Origin: Inia geoffrensis
Taxonomy: Eukaryota > Chordata > Mammalia > Artiodactyla > Iniidae
Assembly: GCA_036417435.1 (NCBI GenBank)
Contig: JAZAQT010000248.1
Location: 1-64,000 of the forward strand
Direction: 5' to 3'
Length of the DNA stretch: 64,000 nucleotides
In this document: positions 10,416 to 24,302 of the stretch, piece by piece
How the letters are laid out: the number at the start of each line of letters is the position of its first letter
Numbering within the stretch: position 1 is the first letter of the stretch
Notes under the pieces: model-generated
Told to the model about the DNA's origin: nothing
What the model saw: only the letters and a program-made list of their open reading frames with translations
The model's database searches: none
Made by a program: the position numbers and the translations under genes

Positions 10416-12151
10416 AACTCGATGTGTTTGGACGGGAACATTGAACGATGATTTCCCTACAGGAAGAAGAATTCACCAAAGGCTCAGCGTGCCATGCCGG
10501 AACGAGATTAGGGCCTGAAGCAATTTTTCGGATTTGCGGTCAGCTCACAAGAAAGCGAGTTGAGAAAAGGAGATTTTTGGCACTGTAACTCACAATCCTG
10601 CGGAGTTCCAAATGACCCCTATCATCCAACAATTTATTGAAGGAAGACTGTGAAGAGGACTTGAACACGACACAGAATTCCAGAAAAGAGATATCAGGTG
10701 GTAGATAAGAATTGCTCTGAAATCGTAGGAAAAGAGGCAGCAGTTCGACAGTGATGCACTTGGCCAAAAAGGGCGTATGCGTTTTTTCCTGAATATATTC
10801 AGGAAAAAACGCATATGCCCTTTTTGGCCAACCAAGCAAGCCTGCAATGGAAATCCGCACTACAAGGAAGTCTCACTTCCCACCGATCAAAAGGGACCTC
10901 CGAAAAAAATGTAAATTCCAGAGAGGCAGGACAGGCCATGGAGAACCGACAGCCTTGTTATGCTGATGGGCGTGATGTAAATTGCCAACAGCCACTCTGG
11001 AGAAGTGGATGGTGTTTCCTGGAACAAAGAAAAAACCGAGCTAGAGAGCTTAGGTCCCTTCCACTTATGGTGCTATAGATTCGGAAAATTTAAATGAAAA
11101 AGACAGAGCCACACCAAATTTTGGGGCTGCTCTGTGTACGGGAACCTTGACTATGGCACAACTTCAATAGCCCAGAAAGAGAAATATGGATATAGAAGTT
11201 GTGGTACATCCCTACAATGGAATAGCACTCAACAATGAAATCAATGGCCACAGACCAGTAGCAGCATAATGAGTGGATTTAGTTACGATGATTCTAAGTG
11301 AAATAAGTCACACAGAAAAAGAAACATCATAAGATATCACTAATGCCGGGAATGGAAACACGACTACGCATGAACTGCATTTCAAAACACAGCAGAGTCT
11401 CACATTTACAAAAGAAATTTATGCTTGCTTAAGGTCAAAGGAGAGTGGGGAGGCTGCATAAAACCAGAGATGGACATTAGGACAGATACCATTCCATAAG
11501 CCAAATATATATTAGACAAGACCTACTCCTTGCTCAACCAAATCGATTCAACACCCCATATTCCATACCTAGGAATATACCTGACTGTGAAGACACTTAA
11601 AACACATACATTTATCGGTCTCCATAAGAAAATCATTTGTGTACAGCAGCATACACACAGCAGTGTAAATAAGCTAAATCCCCTTATAAAAATAAATTTG
11701 AAAAAGAAAGCACAAGGACTGTGAAATAGAGAGAAATTCTTAAATAAGTCCTTGAGGGCTTGCGAGAAAACTTGGATTTACCACCTCTACATCACCAGCT
11801 GTGGGAGAGATAAGGCTGGACACTTGGGGCTGATACTATTGGTGAGGGAATGCAGACCCTCTGAGGTAATGGTGCATGATTCCCATTCCACGGGTCCCAA
11901 ATCTCCACGTTTAAGGGAGTTATCCTTCAGCTAAAATATGCATGGAAAACCCAGAATATGGTCCACGAAGTGATCAGGCAAAATTTCTAAAATTCATCGC
12001 CATTTTCCCCACCTGGTACTCGAGTTCGCCTTTCCAGATGCGATCTTAACATTCTCCCCACTTCGAGAGTCAGTGCCTTTGACCTCTTGCTTGGCACAGT
12101 TTGCAATTTCTGTGGAAGATGAGCAGGAATAAGGAGAACCAATGAGCGGCT
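10416..12151 (+). repeat. Monomer M7, class C
   Basis: Palindrome 10760-10831 with one mismatch (GCATATGCCC); L1 part 10832-11715. C-type markers include AATTTTTCGGATT, GAATTCCAG (an extra EcoRI site), CTAGAGAGCTTAGG, GAAAACTTGG and CCCCACCTGGTACTCGAG. It is nearly identical to M13 and close to M10. Confidence 0.95.
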
Positions 12152-13887
12152 AACTCGATGTGTTTGGATGGGCACATTGAAGGATGATTTCCCTACAGGA
12201 AGAAGAATTCACCAAAGGCTCAGCGTGCCATGCCGGAATGAGATTAGGGCCTGAAGCAATTATTCGGGTTTGCGGTCAGCTCACAAGAAAGCGAGTTGAG
12301 AAAAGGAGATTTTTGGCACTGTAACTCACAATCCTGCGGAGTTCCAAATGACCCCTATCATCCAAAAATTTATTGAAGGAAGACTGTGAAGAGGACTTGA
12401 ACACGACACAGAATTGCAGAAAACAGATATCAGGTGGTAGATAAGAATTGCTCTGAAATCGTAGGAAAAGAGGCAGCAGTTCGACAGTGATGCACTTGGC
12501 CAAAAAGGGCGTATGCGTTTTTTCCTGAATATATTCATGAAAAAACGCATAGGCCCTTTTTGGCCAACCAAGCAAGCCTGCAATGGAAATCCGCACTACA
12601 AGGAAGTCTCACTTCCCACCGATCAAAAGGGCCCTCCGAAAAAAATGTAAAATCCAGAGAGGCAGGACAGGCCATGGAGAACCGGCAGCCTTGTTATGCT
12701 GATGGGTGGTATGTAAATTGCCAACAGCCACTCTGGAGAAGTGGATGGTGTTTCCTGGAACAAAGAAAAAACCAAGCTAGAGAGCCTAGGGCACTTCCAC
12801 TTATGGTGCTATAGATTCGGAAAATTTAAATGAAAAAGACAGAGCCACACCAAAGTTTGGGGCTGCTCTGTGTACGGGAACCTTGACTATGGTACAACTT
12901 CAATAGCCCAGAAAGAGAAAAATGGATATAGAAGTTGTGGTACATCCCTATAATGGAATAGCACTCAACAATGAAATCAATGGCCACAGACCAGTAGCAG
13001 CATAATGAGTGGATTTAGTTACGATGATTCTAAGTGAAATAAGTCACACAGAAAAAGAAACATCATAAGATATCACTAATACCGGGAATGGAAACACGAC
13101 TACGCATGAACTGCATTTCAAAACACAGCAGAGTCTCATATTTACAAAAGAAATTTATGCTTGCTTAAGGTCAAAGGAGAGTGGGGAGGCTGCATAAAAC
13201 CAGAGATTGACATTAGGACAGATACCATTCCATAAGCCAAATATATATTAGACAAGACCTACTCCTCGCTCAACCAAATCGACTCAACACCCCATATTCC
13301 ATACCTAGGAATATACCTGACTGTGAAGAAACTTAAAACCCATACATTTATAGGTCTCCATAAGAAAATCACTTGTGTACAGCAGCATACACACAGCAGT
13401 GTAAATAAGCTAAATCCCCTTATAAAAATAAATTTGAAAAAGAAAGCACAAGAACTGTGAAATAGAGAGAAATTCTTAAATAAGTCCTTGAGGGCTTGCG
13501 AGGAACCTTGGATTTACCACCTCTACATCACCAGCTGTGAGAGAGATAAGGCTGGACACTTGGGACTGATACTATTGGTGAGGGAATGCAGACCCTCTGA
13601 GGTAATGGTGCATGATTCCCATTCCACGGGTCCCAAATCTCCACGTTTAAGGGAGTTATCCTTCAGCTAAAATATGCATGGAAAACCCAGAATATGGTCC
13701 ACGAAGTGATCAGGCAAAATTTCTAAAATTCATCGCCATTTCCGCCCCCTGTTACTCGAGTTCGCCTTTCCAGATGCGATATTAACATTCTCCCCAATTC
13801 GAGAGTCAGTGCCTTTGACCTCTTGCTTGGCACAGTTTGCAATTTCTGTGGAAGATGAGCAGGAATAAGGAGAACCAATGAGCGGCT
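12152..13887 (+). repeat. Monomer M8, class C
   Basis: Palindrome 12496-12567 of the CATG type plus a second mismatch (GCATAGGCCC); L1 part 12568-13451. It begins with GGATGGGCACATTGAAGG and has GGGTGGTATG, both shared with M14. Private changes are GCGAGGAACCT, TGTGAGAGAG and GTCTCATATT. Confidence 0.95.
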
Positions 13888-15623
13888 AACTCGATGTGTT
13901 TGGACGGGCACATTGAACGATGATTTCCCTACAGGAAGAAGAATTCACCAAAGGCTCAGCATGCCATGCCGGCACGAGATTAGGGCCTGAAGCAATTATT
14001 CGGGTTTGCGGTCAGCTCACAAGAAAGCGAGTTGAGAAAAGGAGATTTTTGGCACTGTAACTCACAATCCTGCGGAGTTCCAAATGACCCCTATCATCCA
14101 AAAATTTATTGAAGGAAGACTGTGAAGAGGACTTGAACACGACACAGAATTGCAGAAAACAGATATCAGGTTGTAGATAAGAATTGCTCTGAAATCGTAG
14201 GAAAAGAGGCAGCAGTTCGACAGTGATGCACTTGGCCAAAAAGGGCGTATGCGTTTTTTCCTGAATATATTCAGGAAAAAACGCATACGCCCTTTTTGGC
14301 CAACCAAGCAAGCCTGCAATGGAAATCCGCACTACAAGGAAGTCTCACTTCCCACCGATCAAAAGGGCCCTCCGAAAAAAATGTAAAATCCAGAGAGGCA
14401 GGACAGGCCATGGAGAACCGGCAGCCTTGTTATGCTGATGGGCGGGATGTAAATTGCCAACAGCCACTCTGGAAATGTGGATGGTGTTTCCTGGAACAAA
14501 GAAAAAACCAAGCTAGAGAGCCTAGGGCACTTCCACTTATGGTGCTATAGATTCGGAAAATTTAAATGAAAAAGACAGAGCCACACCAAAGTTTGGGGCT
14601 GCTCTGTGTACAGGAACCTTGACTATGGTACAATTTCAATAGCCCAGAAAGAGAAAAATGGATATAGAAGTTGTGGTACATCCCTACAATGGAATATCAC
14701 TCAACAATGAAATCAATGGCCACAGACCAGTAGCAGAGTAATGAGTGGATTTAGTTACGATGATTCTAAGTGAAATAAGTCACACAGAAAAAGAAACATC
14801 ATAAGATATCACTAATACCGGGAATGGAAACATGACTACGCATGAACTGCATTTCAAAACACAGCAGAGTCTCACATTTACAAAGGAAATTTATGCTCTC
14901 TTAAGGTCAAAGGAGAGTGGGGAGGCTGCATAAAACCAGAGATTGACATTAGGACAGATACCATTCCATAAGCCAAATATATATTAGGCAAGACCTACTC
15001 CTCGCTCAACCAAATGGACTCAACACCCCGTATTCCATACCTAGGAATATACCTGACTGTGAAGAAACTTAAAACCCATACATTTATAGGTCCCCATAAG
15101 AAAATCACTTGTATACAGCAGCATACACACAGCAGTGTAAATAAGCTAAATCCCCTTATAAAAATAAATTTGAAAAAGAAAGCACACGAACTGTGAAATA
15201 GAGAGAAATTCTTAAATAAGTCCTTGAGGGCTTGCGAGAAATCTTGGATTTACCACCTCTACATCACCAGCTGTGGGAGAGATAAGGCTGGACACTTGGG
15301 ACTGATACTATTGGTGAGGGAATGCAGACCCTCTGAGGTAATGGTGCATGATTCCCATTCCACGGGTCCCAAATCTCCACGTTTAAGGGAATTATCCTTC
15401 AGCTAAAATATGCATGGAAAACCCAGAATATGGTCCACGAAGTGATCAGGCAAAATTTCTAAAATTCATCGCCATTTTCCCCCCCTGTTACTCGAGTTCG
15501 CCTTTCCAGATGCGATATTAACATTCTCCCCACTTCGAGAGTCAGTGCCTTTGACCTCTTGCTTGGCACAGTTTGCAATTTCTGTGGAAGATGAGCAGGA
15601 ATAAGGAGAACCAATGAGCGGCT
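13888..15623 (+). repeat. Monomer M9, class C
   Basis: Perfect palindrome 14232-14303; L1 part 14304-15187. It has more private changes than most copies: CAGGTTGTAG, GGAAATGTGG, GCAGAGTAATG, ATGCTCTCTTAAGG, CAAATGGACTC, CCCCGTATT and GGTCCCCATAAG. It may therefore be less recently homogenised than its neighbours. Confidence 0.95.
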
Positions 15624-17359
15624 AACTCGATGTGTTTGGACGGGAACATTGAACGATGATTTCCCTACAGGAAGAAGAATTCACCAAAGGCTCAGCGTGC
15701 CATGCCGGAACGAGATTAGGGCCTGAAGCAATTTTTCGGATTTGCGGTCAGCTCACAAGAAAGCGAGTTGAGAAAAGGAGATTTTTGGCACTGTAACTCA
15801 CAATCCTGCGGAGTTCCAAATGACCCCTATCATCCAACAATTTATTGAAGGAAGACTGTGAAGAGGACTTGAACACGACACAGAATTGCAGAAAAGAGAT
15901 ATCAGGTGGTAGATAAGAATTGCTCTGAAATCGTAGGAAAAGAGGCAGCAGTTCGACAGTGATGCACTTGGCCAAAAAGGGCGTATGCGTTTTTTCCTGA
16001 ATATATTCAGGAAAAAACGCATACGCCCTTTTTGGCCAACCAAGCAAGCCTGCAATGGAAATCCGCACTACAAGGAAGTCTCACTTCCCACCGATCAAAA
16101 GGGACCTCCGAAAAAAATGTAAAATCCAGAGAGGCAGGACAGGCCATGGAGAACCGACAGCCTTGTTATGCTGATGGGCGGGATGTAAATTGCCAACAGC
16201 CACTCTGGAGAAGTGGATGGTGTTTCCTGGAACAAAGAAAAAACCGAGCTAGAGAGCCTAGGTCCCTTCCACTTATGGTGCTATAGATTCGGAAAATTTA
16301 AATGAAAAAGACAGAGCCAAACCAAATTTTGGGGCTGCTCTGTGTACGGGAACCTTGACTATGGCACAACTTCAATAGCCCAGAAAGAGAATTATGGATA
16401 TAGAAGTTGTGGTACATCCCTACAATGGAATATCACTCAACAATGAAATCAATGGCCACAGACCAGTAGCAGCATAATGAGTGGATTTAGTTACGATGAT
16501 TCTAAGTGAAATAAGTCACACAGAAAAAGAAACATCATAAGATATCACTAATGCCGGGAATGGAAACATGACTACGCATGAACTGCATTTCAAAACACAG
16601 CAGAGTCTCACATTTACAAAAGAAATTTATGCTTGCTTATGGTCAAAGGAGAGTGGGGAGGCTGCATAAAACCAGAGATGGACATTAGGACAGATACCAT
16701 TCCATAAGCCAAATATATATTAGACAAGACCTACTCCTCGCTCAACCAAATCGACTCAACACCCCATATTCCATACCTAGGAATATACCTGACTGTGAAG
16801 ACACTTAAAACACATACATTTATCGGTCTCCATAAGAAAATCATTTGTGTACAGCAGCATACACACAGCAGTGTAAATAAGCTAAATCCCCTTATAAAAA
16901 TAAATTTGAAAAAGAAAGCACAAGGACTGTGAAATAGAGAGAAATTCTTAAATAAGTCCTTGAGGGCTTGCGAGAAAACTTGGATTTACCACCTCTACAT
17001 CACCAGCTGTGGGAGAGATAAGGCTGGACACTTGGGGCTGATACTATTGGTGAGGGAATGCAGACCCTCTGAGATAATGGTGCATGATTCCCATTCCACG
17101 GGTCCCAAATCTCCACGTTTAAGGGAGTTATCCTTCAGCTAAAATATGCATGGAAAACCCAGAATATGGTCCACGAAGTGATCAGGCAAAATTTCTAAAA
17201 TTCATCGCCATTTTCCCCACCTGGTACTCGAGTTCGCCTTTCCAGATGCGATCTTAACATTCTCCCCACTTCGAGAGTCAGTGCCTTTGACCTCTTGCTT
17301 GGCACAGTTTGCAATTTCTGTGGAAGATGAGCAGGAATAAGGAGAACCAATGAGCGGCT
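15624..17359 (+). repeat. Monomer M10, class C
   Basis: Perfect palindrome 15968-16039; L1 part 16040-16923. It shares AATTTTTCGGATT, GAAAACTTGG and CCCCACCTGGTACTCGAG with M7 and M13 but keeps GAATTGCAG. Private changes are GAGATAATGG, GCTTATGGTC and GAGCCAAACC. Confidence 0.95.
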
Positions 17360-19095
17360 AACTCAATGTGTTTGGATGGGCACATTGAAGGATGATTTCC
17401 CTACAGGAAGAAGAATTCACCAAAGGCTCAGCGTGCCATGCCGGAATGAGATTAGGGCCTGAAGCAATTATTCGGGTTTGCGGTCAGCTCACAAGAAAGC
17501 GAGTTGAGAAAAGGAGATTTTTGGCACTGTAACTCACAATCCTGCGGAGTTCCAAATGACCCCTATCATCCAAGAATTTATTGAAGGAAGACTGTGAAGA
17601 GGACTTGAACACGACACAGAATTGCAGAAAACAGATATCAGGTGGTAGATAAGAATTGCTCTGAAATCGTAGGAAAAGAGGCAGCAGTTCGACAGTGATG
17701 CACTTGGCCAAAAAGGGCGTATGCGTTTTTTCCTGAATATATTCATGAAAAAACGCATACGCCCTTTTTGGCCAACCAAGCAAGCCTGCAATGGAAATCC
17801 GCACTACAAGGAAGTCTCACTTCCCACCGATCAAAAGGGCCCTCCGAAAAAAATGTAAAATCCAGAGAGGCAGGACAGGCCATGGAGAACCGGCAGCCTT
17901 GTTATGCTGATGGGTGGGATGTAAATTGCCAACAGCCACTCTGGAGAAGTGGATGGTGTTTCCTGGAACAAAGAAAAAACCAAGCTAGAGAGCCTAGGAC
18001 ACTTCCACTTATGGTGCTATAGATTCGGAAAATTTAAATGAAAAAGACAGAGCCACACCAAAGTTTGGGGCTGCTCTGTGTACGGGAACCTTGACTATGG
18101 TACAACTTCAATAGCCCAGAAAGAGAAAAATGGATATAGAAGTTGTGGTACATCCCTATAATGGAATAGCACTCAACAATGAAATCAATGGCCACAGACC
18201 AGTAGCAGCATAATGAGTGGATTTAGTTACGATGATTCTAAGTGAAATAAGTCACACAGAAAAAGAAACATCATAAGATATCACTAATACCGGGAATGGA
18301 AACACGACTACGCATGAACTGCATTTCAAAACACAGCAGAGTCTCACATTTACAAAAGAAATTTATGCTTGCTTAAGGTCAAAGGAGAGTGGGGAGGCTG
18401 CATAAAACCAGAGATTGACATTAGGACAGATACCATTCCATAAGACAAATATATATTAGACAAGACCTACTCCTCGCTCAAACAAATCGACTCAACACCC
18501 CATAATCCATACCTAGGAATATACCTGACTGTGAAGAAACTTAAAACCCATACATTTATAGGTCTCCATAAAAAAATCACTTGTGTACAGCAGCATACAC
18601 ACAGCAGTGTAAATAAGCTAAATCCCCTTATAAAAATAAATTTGAAAAAGAAAGCACAAGAACTGTGAAATAGAGAGAAATTCTTAAATAAGTCCTTGAG
18701 GGCTTGCGAGAAATCTTGGATTTACCACCTCTACATCACCAGCTGTGGGAGAGATAAGGCTGGACACTTGGGACTGATACTATTGGTGAGGGAATGCAGA
18801 CCCTCTGAGGTAATGGTGCATGATTCCCATTCCACGGGTCCCAAATCTCCAGGTTTAAGGGAATTATCCTTCAGCTAAAATATGCATGGAAAACCCAGAA
18901 AATGGTCCACGAATTGATCAGGCAAAATTTCTAAAATTCATCGCCATTTTCCCCCCCTGTTACTCGAGTTCGCCTTTCCAGATGCGATATTAACATTCTC
19001 CCCACTTCGAGAGTCAGTGCCTTTGACCTCTTGCTTGGCACAGTTTGCAATTTCTGTGGAAGATGAGCAGGAATAAGGAGAACCAATGAGCGGCT
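17360..19095 (+). repeat. Monomer M11, chimeric C/A
   Basis: Palindrome 17704-17775 of the CATG type; L1 part 17776-18659. The 5' part is C-type, like M8 and M14 (GGATGGGCACATTGAAGG, CCCTATAATGGAATAGCAC up to ~18170). From 18445 on it is A-type (CATAAGACAAAT, CCCATAATCC, CCAGGTTTAAGG). The switch lies in the L1 part, between about 18170 and 18444. Private change AACTCAATG at its start. Confidence 0.9.
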
Positions 19096-20830
19096 AACTC
19101 GATATGTTTGGACGGGAACATTGAACGATGATTTCCCTACAGGAAGAAGAATTCACCAAAGGCTCACCGTGCCATGCCGGAACGAGATTAGGGCCTGAAG
19201 CAATTATTCGGGTTTGCGGTCAGCTCACAAGAAAGCGAGTTGAGAAAAGGAGATTTTTGGCACTGAAACTCACAATCCTGCGGAGTTCCAAATGACCCCT
19301 ATCATCCAAAAATTTATTGAAGGAAGACTGTGAAGAGGACTTGAACACGACACAGAATTGCAGAAAACAGATATCAGGTGGTAGATAAGAATTGCTCTGA
19401 AATCGTAGGAAAAGAGGCAGCAGTTCGACAGTGATGCACTTGGCCAAAAAGGGCGTATGCGTTTTTTCCTGAATATATTCAGGAAAAAACGCATACGCCC
19501 TTTTTGGCCAACCAAGCAAGCCTGCAATGGAAATCCGCACTACAAGGAAGTCTCACTTCCCACCGATCAAAAGGGCCCTCCGAAAAAAATGTAAAATCCA
19601 GAGAGGCAGGACAGGCCATGGAGAACCGGCAGCCTTGTTATGCTGATGGGCGGGATGTAAATTGCCAACAGCCACTCTGGAGAAGTGGATGGTGTTTCCT
19701 GGAACAAAGAAAAAACCAAGCTAGAGAGCCTAGGGCACTTCCACTTATGGTGCTATAGATTCGGAAAATTTAAATGAAAAAGACAGAGCCACACCAATGT
19801 TTGGGGCTGCTCTGTGTACGGGAACCTTGACTATGGTACAATTTCAATAGCCCAGAAAGAGAAAAATGGATATAAAAGTTGTGGTACATCCCTACAATGG
19901 AATAGCACTCAACAAAGAAATCAATGGCCACAGACCAGTAGCAGCATAATGAGTGGATTTAGTTACGATGATTCTAAGTGAAATAAGTCACACAGAAAAA
20001 GAAACATCATAAGATATCACTAATACCGGGAATGGAAACACGACTACTCATGAACTGCATTTCAAAACACAGCAGAGTCTCACATTTACAAAAGAAATTT
20101 ATGCTTGCTTAAGGTCAAAGGAGAGTGGGGAGGCTGCATAAAACCACAGATTGACATTAGGACAGATACCATTCCATAAGACAAATATATATTAGACAAG
20201 ACCTACTCCTCGCTCAAACAAATCGACTCAACACCCCATATTCCATACCTAGGAATATACCTGACTGTGAAGAAACTTAAAACCCATACATTTATAGGTC
20301 TCCATAAGAAAATCACTTGTGTACAGCAGCATACACACAGCAGTGTAAAGAAGCTAAATCCCCTTATAAAAATAAATTTGAAAAAGAAAGCACAAGGACT
20401 GTGAAATAGAGAGAAATTCTTAAATAAGTCCTTGAGGGCTTGTGAGAAATCTTGGATTTACCACCTCTACATCACCAGCTGTGGGAGAGATAAGGCTGGA
20501 CAGTTGGGACTGATACTATTGGTGAGGGAATGCAGACCCTCTGAGGTAATGGTGCATGATTCCTATTCCACGGGTCCCAAATCTCCACGTTTAAGGGAGT
20601 TGTCCTTCAGCTAAAATATGCATGGAAAACCCAGAATATGGTCCACGAAGTGATCAGGCAAAGTTTCTAAAATTCATCGATATTTTTCCCCCTCTTACTC
20701 GAGTTCGCCTTTCCAGATGCGATATTAACATTCTCCCCACTTCGAGAGTCAGTGCCTTTGACCTCTTGCTTGGCACAGTTTGCAATTTCTGTGGAAGATG
20801 AGCAGGAATAAGGAGAACCAATGAGCGGCT
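19096..20830 (+). repeat. Monomer M12, class B1, 1735 bp
   Basis: Perfect palindrome 19440-19511; L1 part 19512-20395. T/C tract T5C5. Near-copy of M6, with private changes CACTGAAACTC, CACCAATGTTTGG, CAACAAAGAAATC and ATCGATATTTTT. Confidence 0.95.
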
Positions 20831-22566
20831 AACTCGATGTGTTTGGACGGGAACATTGAACGATGATTTCCCTACAGGAAGAAGAATTCACCAAAGGCTC
20901 AGCGTGCCATGCCGGAACGAGATTAGGGCCTGAAGCAAGTTTTCGGATTTGCGGTCAGCTCACAAGAAAGCGAGTTGAGAAAAGGAGATTTTTGGCACTG
21001 TAACTCACAATCCTGCGGAGTTCCAAATGACCCCTATCATCCAACAATTTATTGAAGGAAGACTGTGAAGAGGACTTGAACACGACACAGAATTCCAGAA
21101 AAGAGATATCAGGTGGTAGATAAGAATTGCTCTGAAATCGTAGGAAAAGAGGCAGCAGTTCGACAGTGATGCACTTGGCCAAAAAGGGCGTATGCGTTTT
21201 TTCCTGAATATATTCAGGAAAAAACGCATACGCCCTTTTTGGCCAACCAAGCAAGCCTGCAATGGAAATCCGCACTACAAGGAAGTCTCACTTCCCACCG
21301 ATCAAAAGGGACCTCCGAAAAAAATGTAAATTCCAGAGAGGCAGGACAGGCCATGGAGAACCGACAGCCTTGTTATGCTGATGGGCGTGATGTAAATTGC
21401 CAACAGCCACTCTGGAGAAGTGGATGGTGTTTCCTGGAACAAAGAAAAAACCGAGCTAGAGAGCTTAGGTCCCTTCCACTTATGGTGCTATAGATTCGGA
21501 AAATTTAAATGAAAAAGACAGAGCCACACCAAATTTTGGGGCTGCTCTGTGTACGGGAACCTTGACTATGGCACAACTTCAATAGCCCAGAAAGAGAAAT
21601 ATGGATATAGAAGTTGTGGTACATCCCTACAATGGAATAGCACTCAACAATGAAATCAATGGCCACAGACCAGTAGCAGCATAATGAGTGGATTTAGTTA
21701 CGATGATTCTAAGTGAAATAAGTCACACAGAAAAAGAAACATCATAAGATATCACTAATGCCGGGAATGGAAACACGACTACGCATGAACTGCATTTCAA
21801 AACACAGCAGAGTCTCACATTTACAAAAGAAATTTATGCTTGCTTAAGGTCAAAGGAGAGTGGGGAGGCTGCATAAAACCAGAGATGGACATTAGGACAG
21901 ATACCATTCCATAAGCCAAATATATATTAGACAAGACCTACTCCTTGCTCAACCAAATCGATTCAACACCCCATATTCCATACCTAGGAATATACCTGAC
22001 TGTGAAGACACTTAAAACACATACATTTATCGGTCTCCATAAGAAAATCATTTGTGTACAGCAGCATACACACAGCAGTGTAAATAAGCTAAATCCCCTT
22101 ATAAAAATAAATTTGAAAAAGAAAGCACAAGGACTGTGAAATAGAGAGAAATTCTTAAATAAGTCCTTGAGGGCTTGCGAGAAAACTTGGATTTACCACC
22201 TCTACATCACCAGCTGTGGGAGAGATAAGGCTGGACACTTGGGGCTGATACTATTGGTGAGGGAATGCAGACCCTCTGAGGTAATGGTGCATGATTCCCA
22301 TTCCACGGGTCCCAAATCTCCACGTTTAAGGGAGTTATCCTTCAGCTAAAATATGCATGGAAAACCCAGAATATGGTCCACGAAGTGATCAGGCAAAATT
22401 TCTAAAATTCATCGCCATTTTCCCCACCTGGTACTCGAGTTCGCCTTTCCAGATGCGATCTTAACATTCTCCCCACTTCGAGAGTCAGTGCCTTTGACCT
22501 CTTGCTTGGCACAGTTTGCAATTTCTGTGGAAGATGAGCAGGAATAAGGAGAACCAATGAGCGGCT
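20831..22566 (+). repeat. Monomer M13, class C
   Basis: Perfect palindrome 21175-21246; L1 part 21247-22130. It matches M7 at every C-type marker I checked, including GAATTCCAG and CCCCACCTGGTACTCGAG, but lacks M7's palindrome mismatch. Private change CAAGTTTTCGG. Confidence 0.95.
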
Positions 22567-24302
22567 AACTCGATGTGTTTGGATGGGCACATTGAAGGAT
22601 GATTTCCCTACAGGAAGAAGAATTCACCAAAGGCTCAGCGTGCCATGCCGGAATGAGATTAGGGCCTGAAGCAATTATTCGGGTTTGCGGTCAGCTCACA
22701 AGAAAGCGAGTTGAGAAAAGGAGATTTTTGGCACTGTAACTCACAATCCTGCGGAGTTCCAAATGACCCCTATCATCCAAAAATTTATTGAAGGAAGACT
22801 GTGAAGAGGACTTGAACACGACACAGAATTGCAGAAAACAGATATCAGGTGGTAGATAAGAATTGCTCTGAAATCGTAGGAAAAGAGGCAGCAGTTCGAC
22901 AGTGATGCACTTGGCCAAAAAGGGCGTATGCGTTTTTTCCTGAATATATTCATGAAAAAACGCATACGCCCTTTTTGGCCAACCAAGCAAGCCTGCAATG
23001 GAAATCCGCACTACAAGGAAGTCTCACTTCCCACCGATCAAAAGGGCCCTCCGAAAAAAATGTAAAATCCAGAGAGGCAGGACAGGCCATGGAGAACCGG
23101 CAGCCTTGTTATGCTGATGGGTGGTATGTAAATTGCCAACAGCCACTCTGGAGAAGTGGATGGTGTTTCCTGGAACAAAGAAAAAACCAAGCTAGAGAGC
23201 CTAGGGCACTTCCACTTATGGTGCTATAGATTCGGAAAATTTAAATGAAAAAGACAGAGCCACACCAAAGTTTGGGGCTGCTCTGTGTACGGGAACCTTG
23301 ACTATGGTACAACTTCAATAGCCCAGAAAGAGAAAAATGGATATAGAAGTTGTGGTACATCCCTATAATGGAATAGCACTCAACAATGAAATCAATGGCC
23401 ACAGACCAGTAGCAGCATAATGAGTGGATTTAGTTACGATGATTCTAAGTGAAATAAGTCACACAGAAAAAGAAACATCATAAGATATCACTAATACCGG
23501 GAATGGAAACACGACTACGCATGAACTGCATTTCAAAACACAGCAGAGTCTCACATTTACAAAAGAAATTTATGCTTGCTTAAGGTCAAAGGAGAGTGGG
23601 GAGGCTGCATAAAACCAGAGATTGACATTAGGACAGATACCATTCCATAAGCCAAATATATATTAGACAAGACCTACTCCTCGCTCAACCAAATCAACTC
23701 AACACCCCATATTCCATACCTAGGAATATACCTGACTGTGAAGAAACTTAAAACCCATACATTTATAGGTCTCCATAAGAAAATCACTTGTGTAGAGCAG
23801 CATACACACAGCAGTGTAAATAAGCTAAATCCCCTTATAAAAATAAATTTGAAAAAGAAAGCACAAGGACTGTGAAATAGAGAGAAATTCTTAAATAAGT
23901 CCTTGAGGGCTTGCGAGAAATCTTGGATTTACCACCTCTACATCACCAGCTGTGGGAGAGATAAGGCTGGACACTTGGGACTGATACTATTGGTGAGGGA
24001 ATGCAGACCCTCTGAGGTAATGGTGCATGATTCCCATTCCACGGGTCCCAAATCTCCACGTTTAAGGGAGTTATCCTTCAGCTAAAATATGCATGGAAAA
24101 CCCAGAATATGGTCCACGAAGTGATCAGGCAAAATTTCTAAAATTCATCGCCATTTCCCCCCCCTGTTACTCGAGTTCGCCTTTCCAGATGCGATATTAA
24201 CATTCTCCCCAATTCGAGAGTCAGTGCCTTTGACCTCTTGCTTGGCACAGTTTGCAATTTCTGTGGAAGATGAGCAGGAATAAGGAGAACCAATGAGCGG
24301 CT
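22567..24302 (+). repeat. Monomer M14, class C
   Basis: Palindrome 22911-22982 of the CATG type; L1 part 22983-23866. Its 5' portion copies M8 (GGATGGGCACATTGAAGG, GGGTGGTATG). Its 3' portion instead matches M15 (CAAATCAACTC, TGTGTAGAGCAGC), so it also looks mosaic. Confidence 0.92.

Larger units (their letters stand above)
18171..23600 (+). repeat. Duplicate of the late-M5 to M8 segment, 10,415 bp downstream
   Basis: Late M11, M12, M13 and most of M14 reproduce late M5, M6, M7 and most of M8, including the rare GAATTCCAG, CCCCACCTGGTACTCGAG and GGGTGGTATG variants. The left limit is the class switch inside M11. The right limit is somewhere in M14, which becomes M15-like near its 3' end. Limits are approximate. 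Confidence 0.75.

Noticed and set aside
11987..12175. Minus-strand 62-codon frames in M7, M8 and M13
   Set aside because: Present only where the T/C tract has C-type changes; a frame effect in non-coding DNA.
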